DNA from: UBA8914 sp034002905
Lineage (GTDB): Bacteria; Pseudomonadota; Alphaproteobacteria; UBA9219
Assembly: GCA_034002905.1 (NCBI GenBank)
Contig: JAVEZQ010000001.1
Location: forward strand, 62,001 to 126,000
Direction: 5' to 3'
DNA length: 64,000 nucleotides
Shown here: positions 1 through 8,001 of the stretch, in pieces
How positions within the stretch are numbered: position 1 is the stretch's first letter
Layout of the letters: each line of letters begins with the position of its first letter
Notes under the pieces: model-generated
Database searches by the model: none
Told to the model about the DNA's origin: nothing
Seen by the model: the letters and a program-made list of their open reading frames with translations, nothing else
Position numbers and translations under genes: made by a program

Positions 1-304
1 CAAGGCCTTCTTTAGCCAGTTCACGTTCGACAACCATTTGCGTGGCGATGCCTGCATGATCAGTGCCTGGCTGCCACAATGTATCGCGCCCGCGCATGCG
101 AGCAAAGCGGATAAGGGTATCCTGAATGGTAAAGGTCAAACCATGACCCATATGAAGACTGCCCGTCACGTTGGGCGGTGGGATCATGATGCAATAGGGA
201 TCGACCTTCGAGGTAGGGTCGCAGGCAAAGGCTCCCGAGTCTTCCCATTTGGAGTAAAGGCGGGCTTCGGTGGCGGCGGGGTCATAGGTCTTGTCGATAG
301 ACAT
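1..304 (-). CDS. valS: Valyl-tRNA synthetase, N-terminal part (cut by window edge)
   Basis: Class I aminoacyl-tRNA synthetase that charges tRNA-Val in the cytoplasm. Only about 101 N-terminal residues are inside the window; the rest lies beyond base 1. The translation starts MSIDKTYDPAATEARLYSKW, the usual ValS opening. The HIGH-type signature follows as PPPNVTGSLHMGH, and then the family stretch LWQPGTDHAGIATQ. The start ATG is the complement of 302-304. It is divergent from the CoA-binding protein gene at 397. The family call is firm; the catalytic KMSKS, editing and anticodon domains cannot be seen here. Confidence 0.95.
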   Translation of the reverse strand, partial: MSIDKTYDPAATEARLYSKWEDSGAFACDPTSKVDPYCIMIPPPNVTGSLHMGHGLTFTIQDTLIRFARMRGRDTLWQPGTDHAGIATQMVVERELAKEGL

Positions 305-396
305 TGTATGGGGGCCATTTCTCATTTAACAGGCATTAATAATAAGTATGATAAGACGAAAAATATCGACTTGCGTCAAGCTGGGAGCGTAAAAAA

Positions 397-807
397 ATGG
401 CTTATACTGATCCCTCTCATGAAGAAATTTTGGATATTCTGTCACAGGTGCGTGTCATTGCTTTAGTCGGAGCCAGCGACAAGCCGGATAGACCCAGCCA
501 TGGTGTGATGCGTTTTCTGCAAAGTCGAGGCTACCGAGTGATCCCCGTTAACCCTGTTTTGGCAGGGCAGGAGCTTTTGGGGGAAACGGTCTGTGCCGAT
601 CTGTCAAGGGTTCCAGAAAAGGTAGATATGGTCGATATTTTCCGTAATAGCGAGGCGGCAGGCCCCCTGACCGACGAGGCAATCGCTATCGGGGCCAAGG
701 TCGTTTGGATGCAGTTGGGGGTAATCAACGAAGCAGCTGCCGACCGCGCTCTTGCAGCGGGGCTTAAGGTGGTGATGGATCATTGCCCGGCGATTGCGCT
801 GCGGTAG
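397..807 (+). CDS. CoA-binding domain protein (YccU-like)
   Basis: Small cytoplasmic protein of 136 residues made of one Rossmann-like CoA-binding domain (CoA_binding_2/YccU family), related to the nucleotide-binding part of succinyl-CoA synthetase. The phosphate-binding loop is near residues 20-30 (VIALVGASDKPDRPS). The later segments GYRVIPVNP and VVWMQLGVINEAA are typical of the family, and the C-terminal VMDHCPAIAL carries the conserved Cys region. It is divergent from valS and convergent with the RND pump gene, so it is probably monocistronic. The physiological role is not established for most members; CoA binding is a family inference. Confidence 0.85.
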   Translation: MAYTDPSHEEILDILSQVRVIALVGASDKPDRPSHGVMRFLQSRGYRVIPVNPVLAGQELLGETVCADLSRVPEKVDMVDIFRNSEAAGPLTDEAIAIGAKVVWMQLGVINEAAADRALAAGLKVVMDHCPAIALR

Positions 808-927
808 TTTTGTAACATCTCACGGCTTTTATAATAAAAGCATTTAGTGTGCTTTGACCCGATCAATGTCTTTTTGTCCGTAGGGGCAAGAGACTTTTTT
901 TCGGCAATGAGGTTCAAAGAATTCATT

Positions 928-3900
928 TTATGTACTTTGCTCTGTGGTCGGTGCTGCGTGTTCATTGCGGATGACTGTCTGTGCCTCGGGCGCATGATGC
1001 TTGCTATGATCCTCGCCGACCATCAACACAACTGCGGGGTGGACAAAAAGAGTAAAGAGTGTCCCGATGCTAAGGCCTGCTGCGATCACGAGACCCATAT
1101 TATAGCGTGAGACGGCACCCGCGCCGCTAGCCATGATCAAGGGAGCGACGCCCAAAACAGTCGCTGAGGTTGTCATCAAAATCGGGCGCAGACGGAGGCC
1201 GGAAGCCTTAACGATGGCTTCACGCTTCGATAGGCCTTCGAGCATCAGCTTGTTGGCGAATTCGGCGATTAAAATACCGTGTTTACTAATAAGACCCATC
1301 AAAGTCACAAGACCAACCTGTGTGTAGATATTGAGGCTCGCACCATTCAGGCCTAATGAGATGAAGAGGAGGGCTCCTGCAACGGCCATAGGCACAGAGA
1401 TCAAGATCGTGATTGGATCACGGAAGCTTTCAAACTGGGCTGACAGGACAAGGAAGATAATAATCAGGGCAAAGAGGAAGGTCGTCACAAAACCACTCTT
1501 TTCCTGAACAAATTGGCGTGACTGACCACCATAATCGACACTGTAACCTTCGGGAAGCTGTGTTTTTGCCAGCTCTTCAAGCTTGCTAAGAGCATCCCCC
1601 AAACCGATGCCCGGAAACATAACCCCCGATAGGGTGGAGGCGTTCATCTGTTGGAAGTGATTGAGCGTTTGCGGCACAGCCTTTGTTGTGATCGTTGCAA
1701 TAGTTGACAGCGGAATCGAAGAACCATCAGCAGTACGAATATAGTAATTCGAAAGTTGCTCGATATTCAGGCGGCTTTTCTGCTCGATCTGCGGGATAAC
1801 TTTATAGGAGCGTCCCGACAGGTTGAAGTAGTTGACGTATCCGCCGCCAAGCATGGCGCTGAGTGCGCTGCCGATATCATTCATGTTCAACCCTAAACTG
1901 GCTGCTTTGTCGCGGTCAATCTGGACTGTGGCCTGCGGCAGGTCGATCTTAAGGTCAGTATCGATAAACATAAATATTCCCAAGGCCCGTGCCGCTTTTA
2001 GAAAATCTTCGGAAACACTGAGTAGTCGCTCAAAGTTCTCGGTCGTCTTAACCACGAACTGTATGGGTAAACCACGAGAGCCGGGCAAAGATGCAGGCTG
2101 GATTGCCACGCCATTGACTGCGGTGAGCGAAGCAAGATCTTTCTGAAACAAGGTCTGCAAGTCAGTTGCCGAGCGCGAGCGTTCATCCCATGGCTTAAGC
2201 ACAATACCGCCGATCGAACGTCCTGGCATATCGATCTGAAAGACATGATCCGTCTCAGGATAGTTGGCAAACAGCTTATAAGCCTCGCGGGAATAAATCA
2301 GGCGTTGTTCCAGTGTCGCATTAGGCGGCGGAGTCATAAGGGAAATAACAATGCCCTGATCTTCCTGCGGGGCGAGCTCGGTTTTTGCAGAGGAATACAG
2401 GAAATAAATACTGCCTAGTATCACCAGGGAGAAAACAACGGTGACGGGTAGATAGTTAAAGCTGCGATCCAATATTTCTTCATATTTCTCGCGGCGCATA
2501 TAATAAATCGTCATGAGCGGGATAAAGGCCCAGCTAAACAGGATGATATAGACGATCATGAGACCGAGTGGGAAAACGAAGGCCGTTAGTGCGGAATAAA
2601 ACGGATGCGCCATCAAGAACCACCAAAGCCAGCGCACGGGCTTTGTGATAAAGCCATAGGCTTGTTCGACATGATCGACGTTACGCAAGAAATAGACACA
2701 AGCGAGCGGCATCAGAACGGGCGTCAGCAGAACCATGTAGATGAGGGCAAGGCCAAATTTGAGGGTAGATGTAAACAGGTTGCGGTCTTCGCTGCGATAA
2801 TAACGTCGTGCTTTGACAAGCGGTTGGGAGAGAAAACGGAAGACTATATCCAGTTTGTCGGCCATCTTGCCTATAAGCGTAAAGAGAGGATTGGAGGATT
2901 CCCCTTTCTTATGGGGTTTAAGAATCTTGGAGCACATCATAGGTGACAAAGTCAGCGCAACAATGGTTGAAATGACAACGGCACCGACAAGGGTGAACGC
3001 AAATTCGGTAAAGAGCGCGCCAGTTAAGCCTGTTTGAAAGCCGATAGGCACATAGACGGCAATCAAAACGATAGTCATGGATACAATCGGCCCTGCCAGC
3101 TCTCGTGCCGAGCGAAGGGCGGATTCAAGGGCGCTGTAGCCTTCCTCCATATGGCGGTCAACGTTTTCCACAACGATAATGGCATCGTCAACGACAAGGC
3201 CGATGGCAAGAACCAGAGCCAAAAGGGTTAGCAGGTTAATCGAAAAACCAAGGATTAGCATGAAAAGAAAAGCGCCCACCAAGGACAGCGGAATAGCGAT
3301 AGTCGGAATGAAAACAGAACGTGGTGAACCCAAAAACAGGAAGATCACGAGCGTGACAATCAAAACGGCTTCAATCAGGGTGCGCACCACTTCGCTAATC
3401 GAGCTGTTGACGAATTCAGTCGAGTCGTAAACGACGACGGCTTCCAGACCGTTCGGCAATTCCGCCTGAATTTGCGGGAACAGATCGCGCACACGTCCGA
3501 TGACTTCCAACAGATTTGCTGATGGGGCGATACTGATGCCGACATAAACCGCTTCCTGCCCGTCAAAACCAACGCGTGTTTCGTAGCTATCGGCCCCGAG
3601 CGTGACATTGGCGACGTCTTCAAGACGTATGATCGCGCCATCTTTCTCGCGAATAATCAGCTTCCGAAACTCGTCAAGCGAACGCAAATCGGTAGAGGCG
3701 TTAAGTGTAACCTGAACCATCTGGCCTTTGGTCATCCCAAGGCCGGAAATGTAATGATTGGCAGCCATTGCGGCAGAAACATCGGCTGCGGTTAGGCCAT
3801 AAGCAGCTAGCTTGTCGGGTTTAAGCCATGCGCGAAGCGCGAAGTTCTCGGCCCCTAGGATCTCGGCGGTTTGAACGCCGTCAACAGCCTGTAACTGAGG

Positions 3901-4386
3901 TTGCACAACACGAACCAGATAATCTGTGATGTTGTTACGCGGTAGCACCGGGCTTTTGAAACCCATATACATTGCGGCAATGGTTTCGCCGACGCTCATC
4001 GTCAAGACGGGCTGCTGCGATTGGGGGGGGAGTTGGTTCTTGACCGAATTGACCTTGGCACTGATTTCTGACAGGGCCGCATTCGAGTCATAGTTGAGGC
4101 GCAAATTCGCTGTGATAGTGCTCAGCCCGTTTTGGCTGGAGGAGGAGATGTAGTCGATGCCGTTTGCTTGTGAAATGGCGTTTTCCAGTGGCGTCGTGAT
4201 AAAGCCGGCGACGATATCCGCGTCAGCGCCATAATAGGCCGTTGTGACAGTGACCACGGCATTTTCCGTTCGTGGGTACTGCAAAACGGGCAGAAGAAAG
4301 ACGGCGCGCAGACCAAGCACGATGATCAGAAGGCTGATCGTCATGGCCAAAACGGGGCGTTTGACAAAGATATCGGTGAAGTTCAT
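928..4386 (-). CDS. RND efflux transporter, inner-membrane subunit (AcrB-like), with extra membrane insertion
   Basis: Proton-driven multidrug efflux permease of the HAE1/AcrB family, last gene of a three-gene operon with its adaptor and outer-membrane factor. The N-terminus MNFTDIFVKRPVLAMTISLL is the standard TM1 entry. The proton-relay pair is present in TM4 (GLVVDDAIIVVENVDRHMEEG), and the TM10 lysine in GLISKHGILIAEFANKL. Length is 1152 residues against about 1030-1050 for the family. The excess lies between TM6 (ending near residue 490) and TM7 (starting near 640), where roughly 100 extra residues carry two long hydrophobic stretches able to form two or three additional helices. Substrate is unknown; regulation is likely by the adjacent TetR protein. 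Confidence 0.93.
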   Translation of the reverse strand: MNFTDIFVKRPVLAMTISLLIIVLGLRAVFLLPVLQYPRTENAVVTVTTAYYGADADIVAGFITTPLENAISQANGIDYISSSSQNGLSTITANLRLNYDSNAALSEISAKVNSVKNQLPPQSQQPVLTMSVGETIAAMYMGFKSPVLPRNNITDYLVRVVQPQLQAVDGVQTAEILGAENFALRAWLKPDKLAAYGLTAADVSAAMAANHYISGLGMTKGQMVQVTLNASTDLRSLDEFRKLIIREKDGAIIRLEDVANVTLGADSYETRVGFDGQEAVYVGISIAPSANLLEVIGRVRDLFPQIQAELPNGLEAVVVYDSTEFVNSSISEVVRTLIEAVLIVTLVIFLFLGSPRSVFIPTIAIPLSLVGAFLFMLILGFSINLLTLLALVLAIGLVVDDAIIVVENVDRHMEEGYSALESALRSARELAGPIVSMTIVLIAVYVPIGFQTGLTGALFTEFAFTLVGAVVISTIVALTLSPMMCSKILKPHKKGESSNPLFTLIGKMADKLDIVFRFLSQPLVKARRYYRSEDRNLFTSTLKFGLALIYMVLLTPVLMPLACVYFLRNVDHVEQAYGFITKPVRWLWWFLMAHPFYSALTAFVFPLGLMIVYIILFSWAFIPLMTIYYMRREKYEEILDRSFNYLPVTVVFSLVILGSIYFLYSSAKTELAPQEDQGIVISLMTPPPNATLEQRLIYSREAYKLFANYPETDHVFQIDMPGRSIGGIVLKPWDERSRSATDLQTLFQKDLASLTAVNGVAIQPASLPGSRGLPIQFVVKTTENFERLLSVSEDFLKAARALGIFMFIDTDLKIDLPQATVQIDRDKAASLGLNMNDIGSALSAMLGGGYVNYFNLSGRSYKVIPQIEQKSRLNIEQLSNYYIRTADGSSIPLSTIATITTKAVPQTLNHFQQMNASTLSGVMFPGIGLGDALSKLEELAKTQLPEGYSVDYGGQSRQFVQEKSGFVTTFLFALIIIFLVLSAQFESFRDPITILISVPMAVAGALLFISLGLNGASLNIYTQVGLVTLMGLISKHGILIAEFANKLMLEGLSKREAIVKASGLRLRPILMTTSATVLGVAPLIMASGAGAVSRYNMGLVIAAGLSIGTLFTLFVHPAVVLMVGEDHSKHHAPEAQTVIRNEHAAPTTEQST

Positions 4387-4410
4387 CGTACTACCTATAG
4401 GCCATATTCA

Positions 4411-5541
4411 TTAGCGATCAGCAGGTTCTGGGTTGCTGTCGTTGGTTGGAAGGGTTTTATTATTGATTTGTACAAGCGATCCGTTGCGAAGCTTAAGCTG
4501 ACCCGCGATAACAACTTCATCACCTTCTTTAATTCCGTCTAAGATGGCTATTTGGTCTCCGCGGGTGTCACCTGTTTTGATAAAAGACGTCTTTGCAACC
4601 AGTTTGGGTTTGCCGTTATCATCCGTGCCATCTTGGGATACAACGAATACGGTGTTGCCATAGGGATTGATCGTCACCGCCGTCTGGGGCAACGTAATAA
4701 AGCTCTGCGCTGCACCTGTGTTGATCGTGGCATTGGCAAACATGCCGGGAAGAAGAGCTTTATCCGGGTTTGCGAAGGTCGCACGGACTTCGATGTTTCG
4801 AGTGTTTTCATCGACTCTGGCGTTAATGGCTGAAATTGTTCCCTCGAAGGTCTTTCCCACTAGGGCATCGGTTGTCAGGATGATCTTTTGGCCTTCGCTA
4901 ATTCGCCCGATATTCTGTTGCGGAAGGAAAAAGTCAAAAAAGACCGAGTCAAGTTTTTGTAGTGTCACGATAGGCGTTCCAGCTGGGACGTATTGGCCTA
5001 CATCAACCTTGCGGATACCAAGGCGACCTGAGAAAGGGGCCAAGACTGTTTTTTTCTCGAGCATGGCCTTTTGCTGCGCGACTTGTGCCTTCAGGCTGTC
5101 ATAATTGGCTTTTGCGGCATCAAAAGCAGCTTGACTGATTGCCTTGACTTTAAGTTGAACGGTATCACGATCAAGGGTCAATTTGGCCAATGTGGCCTGT
5201 GCTTCAAGGGCCTTGAGTTGCGCAACGGCATCGGTGCTGTTGAGTTGGAGGAGAATGGCTCCTTCTGTTACATCCTGCCCGGATTCAATAAAAATCTTGT
5301 CTATCGTTCCAGCCACTTCAGGCGAGAGATCTGCTCCCTTGGCCGCACGAATTGAACCCACAACTTTGATGGTCGGTTGCCAAACATCTTTTTTGGCAGA
5401 CATGGTGGAAATGGTTTGAACTGGATTCGCAGCTGCGGCCATGTATTTCATCATCATCTTCGCGCCAAACATCTTGTATCCGAAGACGCTGCCGAGGACT
5501 AGGCCACAGAGAAATAGCATGATGATCATTCGTTTGATCAT
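4411..5541 (-). CDS. RND efflux periplasmic adaptor (membrane fusion protein, MexA/AcrA family)
   Basis: Periplasmic adaptor of 376 residues that bridges the RND pump and outer-membrane channel. A single N-terminal membrane anchor is formed by residues 3-25. The first lipoyl half-motif follows (GADLSPEVAGTIDKIFIESGQDVTEGAILLQL, written here only as a family marker by its ends GADL and LLQL). A helical hairpin covers about 105-150 with AALT/AKLT heptads, then the second lipoyl half (APFSGRLGIRKVDVGQYV), the beta-barrel and the membrane-proximal domain. The gene lies 24 bp upstream of the pump gene in the same operon. No lipobox is seen, so it is anchored by its N-terminal helix. Confidence 0.93.
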   Translation of the reverse strand: MIKRMIIMLFLCGLVLGSVFGYKMFGAKMMMKYMAAAANPVQTISTMSAKKDVWQPTIKVVGSIRAAKGADLSPEVAGTIDKIFIESGQDVTEGAILLQLNSTDAVAQLKALEAQATLAKLTLDRDTVQLKVKAISQAAFDAAKANYDSLKAQVAQQKAMLEKKTVLAPFSGRLGIRKVDVGQYVPAGTPIVTLQKLDSVFFDFFLPQQNIGRISEGQKIILTTDALVGKTFEGTISAINARVDENTRNIEVRATFANPDKALLPGMFANATINTGAAQSFITLPQTAVTINPYGNTVFVVSQDGTDDNGKPKLVAKTSFIKTGDTRGDQIAILDGIKEGDEVVIAGQLKLRNGSLVQINNKTLPTNDSNPEPADR

Positions 5542-5569
5542 GATAGAAGCTCCTTGGGTGCTTACTTTG

Positions 5570-7048
5570 TTACTTTTGAATTGATTTTATGTCTTCGCTT
5601 CGATTCCACCATCCGCCCCCTAAAGCTTGGAAGAGGGCCGCCGTATCGGACAAGCGGCTCGCCTTGGCTTTAATTAGTCCAAGTTTGGCTTGTTGATAGG
5701 CAGATTGTGCATTCAGAAGTTCGACATAGCTGACGGCGCCAGCATTATATTGTTTTGTAACGAGATCCAATGCCTCGCCTGCGGACCGTTCGGCGGATAC
5801 TTGTGCGTTGAGCGCATTAGCATCTGATTGAAGTGTACTGAGGACGTCGGCAACCTCTTTAAAGGCAGTAAGGACAGTCCCCCGATATGTTGCAGCGCTC
5901 TTGTCGAAGTTGGCAACGACAGCACGTTTTTTATGAAGCAGCTCGCCGCCATGAAAAAGCGGTTGGGTTATCCCTGCGGCCAGACCCCACAGAGCGGTTC
6001 CAGGAGAAAACATATCGGAAAGTTGTCTTGCACTTACGCCATAGCTCGCACTAAGAGGAAATTGCGGCATCATCGCGGCTGTTGCGATACCTATCTGGGC
6101 ATTGGCCGCTTGCAAGTTGGCGCGTGCCGCCCGGATATCTGGGCGCTGTTCCACGAGATTGGAGGGCAATGTGACGGGTAGCGCTTCGGGCAGTTTGAAA
6201 CTGGCAAGCGAAAAAGTCGCTGGCGCGCGTTCGTTTGGATAGCTGCCGAGTAGTGTTGACATCAAATGCCCGGTTTGTGCCAGTGCATTTTCTAGAGGCG
6301 GGATCGTTGCTTCGCTGTTTGCAACAGCTGTTTGTTGTTGCAGATAGGCCGGACGTGCAATAGCGCCAGCATCGAGTTGTGTCTTCATGATATCGAGCTG
6401 CTTTTTCTGAATTTCAACGATATCTTTTGTCGCGGCCAGTTGCTCGCGCAACGAGGCTTCTTGAATAGCTGTCGCGACAACGTTGCTTGTTAATGTGAGA
6501 TAGGCTGCTTCAAGCTCAAAACTGGCCGCTTCAGCTTGGGCATGACTTGCTTCGACTTCACGACGGGTTCCGCCGAAGATATCGGGGGCATAGCCGACGC
6601 TGACCGAAGCATTATAGATTGAATAGGGGTTTGCCGCTGTAGTTGTTTGTGAACGGGTGGTTGTGGCGCTCCCATCAATGCTTGGGAAAAAGGCCCCTCG
6701 GCTAGCTGCAGCTGTTTCTTCTGCGGAATGTAATGACGCACGAGCGGCATCCAGTGTCGGGTTTGCCTGTACGGCGCGCGTTATCAAATGTGTTAGTTCG
6801 GCAGATTGAAAGAGAGTCCACCAAGAAGCCGGGACATCTCCATCTGGCTGAAAGCGCTGGATACCGCCAAAGTCACTTTGCGTGCCGTTCGTTGCACTGG
6901 GCATGCCATTCGGGCCATAGGACGCTACCTTTGGTGATTCGGGCTTGGTAAAATCCGGGCCGACCGCACATCCATTTAAAAGAACAGAGAACACGAGTAA
7001 GAAGGGCAGAATAAAGGGCGAACGGGGATAGGCTGTACAACGGGGCAT
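5570..7048 (-). CDS. Outer-membrane efflux lipoprotein (NodT/OprM family)
   Basis: TolC-like outer-membrane channel component of 492 residues, first gene of the efflux operon. The N-terminus has a lipoprotein signal ending VLLNGCAVGPDFTKP, so Cys27 is the likely lipidated residue; GPDYxxP-type sequence after the Cys is diagnostic for NodT/OprM proteins. Two OEP repeats follow, each with the long helical hairpins (for example NPTLDAARASLHSAEETAAASRG cut at its ends NPTL and ASRG, and VEQRPDIRAARANLQAANAQI). The start ATG is the complement of 7046-7048. The predicted promoter and operator lie about 180-200 bp upstream at 7225-7252. Confidence 0.92.
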   Translation of the reverse strand: MPRCTAYPRSPFILPFLLVFSVLLNGCAVGPDFTKPESPKVASYGPNGMPSATNGTQSDFGGIQRFQPDGDVPASWWTLFQSAELTHLITRAVQANPTLDAARASLHSAEETAAASRGAFFPSIDGSATTTRSQTTTAANPYSIYNASVSVGYAPDIFGGTRREVEASHAQAEAASFELEAAYLTLTSNVVATAIQEASLREQLAATKDIVEIQKKQLDIMKTQLDAGAIARPAYLQQQTAVANSEATIPPLENALAQTGHLMSTLLGSYPNERAPATFSLASFKLPEALPVTLPSNLVEQRPDIRAARANLQAANAQIGIATAAMMPQFPLSASYGVSARQLSDMFSPGTALWGLAAGITQPLFHGGELLHKKRAVVANFDKSAATYRGTVLTAFKEVADVLSTLQSDANALNAQVSAERSAGEALDLVTKQYNAGAVSYVELLNAQSAYQQAKLGLIKAKASRLSDTAALFQALGGGWWNRSEDIKSIQK

Positions 7049-7224
7049 GGCTAAATCTCGTATATAAGTCGTGAAATGTCTTGTTTTTACAAGACGTTGT
7101 TTATTTTTTATGCTCTGAAAGGGAGGCGGCTTTGCTGTTAACAGTTATTTAACCATTTTTTAAACGAAAGCTCTACCCCTTTCTTTGCTATTTATTCATC
7201 AGCTACACTTGCATTCAGGCCACT

Positions 7225-7252
7225 ATAATATACATTCAAGTTTGTATGTAAA
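7225..7252 (-). promoter_or_regulatory. Predicted sigma70-type promoter of the RND efflux operon
   Basis: Reading the minus strand, TTTACA (complement of 7247-7252) and TATTAT (complement of 7225-7230) are separated by exactly 16 bases. This gives a good -35/-10 pair pointing at the outer-membrane factor gene, with a leader of about 170 nt. The spacer is entirely occupied by the inverted repeat at 7231-7250. Seen in sequence; activity is inferred. Confidence 0.6.
7231..7250. promoter_or_regulatory. Probable TetR operator (inverted repeat)
   Basis: TACATTCAAGTTTGTATGTA is an imperfect palindrome with 8 of 10 half-site positions matching. It starts 46 bp and ends 26 bp upstream of the TetR gene. 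Its TACAT...ATGTA arms resemble the acrAB operator recognised by AcrR in Escherichia coli (known pattern, recalled, not aligned here). Position inside the pump promoter spacer and close to the regulator start suggests repression of both divergent units. Confidence 0.6.
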
Positions 7253-7276
7253 CAAAAAAAGGAAGGTATCCCATCG

Positions 7277-7894
7277 ATGGTCAGAAAAACAAAGGACGAA
7301 GCGCAAAAAACACGCACAGACATTATGGCGGCTGCTGAGCGATTGTTTTATGAACGCGGTGTTGTGCGGACCTCCTTGCAAGAAGTGGCGACTCATGCGG
7401 GTGTGACTCGCGGGGCTATTTATTGGCATTTTCAGGATAAGGTTGCGTTATTGAGATCGATTGCAGATCGGGATTTTGTTCCGCTTGAAAGTCTTTTAGA
7501 TCGTCTGGCCGAGCAGGAGTGGGAGGATCCTCTCGTTCCTTTCTGTCGTGAATGCATTACTTCTATGAATATGATTGCGAATAATCCGCGTATTCGGCGT
7601 GTGTTTACGATACTGACTCAGCGATGCGAATACATTGACGAAATGATGGGGTTGATGAAGAGAAATCTAGATTGTCGGAACAAAGCTTATGAACGCTTTC
7701 TGCAAATCTTTGAGCAAGCATATAAAAAGGGAATTCTTTCTTCGGCATGGTCTCCCCAATCTGCAGCGATAGCCCTTCAATATATGATTGTCGGGATGTT
7801 GCATTTAGAAATGGAAGAAGAGCACCCGAGCCGTCGCCGGGACCAAGACCGCAAGCTTGCTATCGAATCTTTTTTCAAAGCGCTTTCAGCCTGA
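7277..7894 (+). CDS. TetR/AcrR-family transcriptional repressor of the adjacent efflux operon
   Basis: DNA-binding regulator of 205 residues. The N-terminal helix-turn-helix domain occupies about residues 10-57, with the typical pattern TRTDIMAAAERLFYERGV, then TSLQEVATHAGVTRGAIYWHF (ends TSLQ and YWHF). The C-terminal ligand-binding half matches the TetR_C_2/AcrR type, with IRRVFTILTQRCEYIDEM. It is divergently transcribed from the RND operon, with the palindrome at 7231-7250 between them, the classic arrangement of AcrR-type local repressors that release DNA when they bind pump substrates. The inducer is unknown. Start ATG follows a GGAAGG ribosome-binding site. Confidence 0.92.
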   Translation: MVRKTKDEAQKTRTDIMAAAERLFYERGVVRTSLQEVATHAGVTRGAIYWHFQDKVALLRSIADRDFVPLESLLDRLAEQEWEDPLVPFCRECITSMNMIANNPRIRRVFTILTQRCEYIDEMMGLMKRNLDCRNKAYERFLQIFEQAYKKGILSSAWSPQSAAIALQYMIVGMLHLEMEEEHPSRRRDQDRKLAIESFFKALSA

Positions 7895-8001
7895 TAGGAA
7901 TAGGGGTCAACAGCCTTTTACAAACCGGATGATTTCGGCTAAACAAGGGCCATAGTCTCTTTTTGTCGGTTGTTTCTCCTTTCGTTGTGGTGGTGACCTT
8001 T

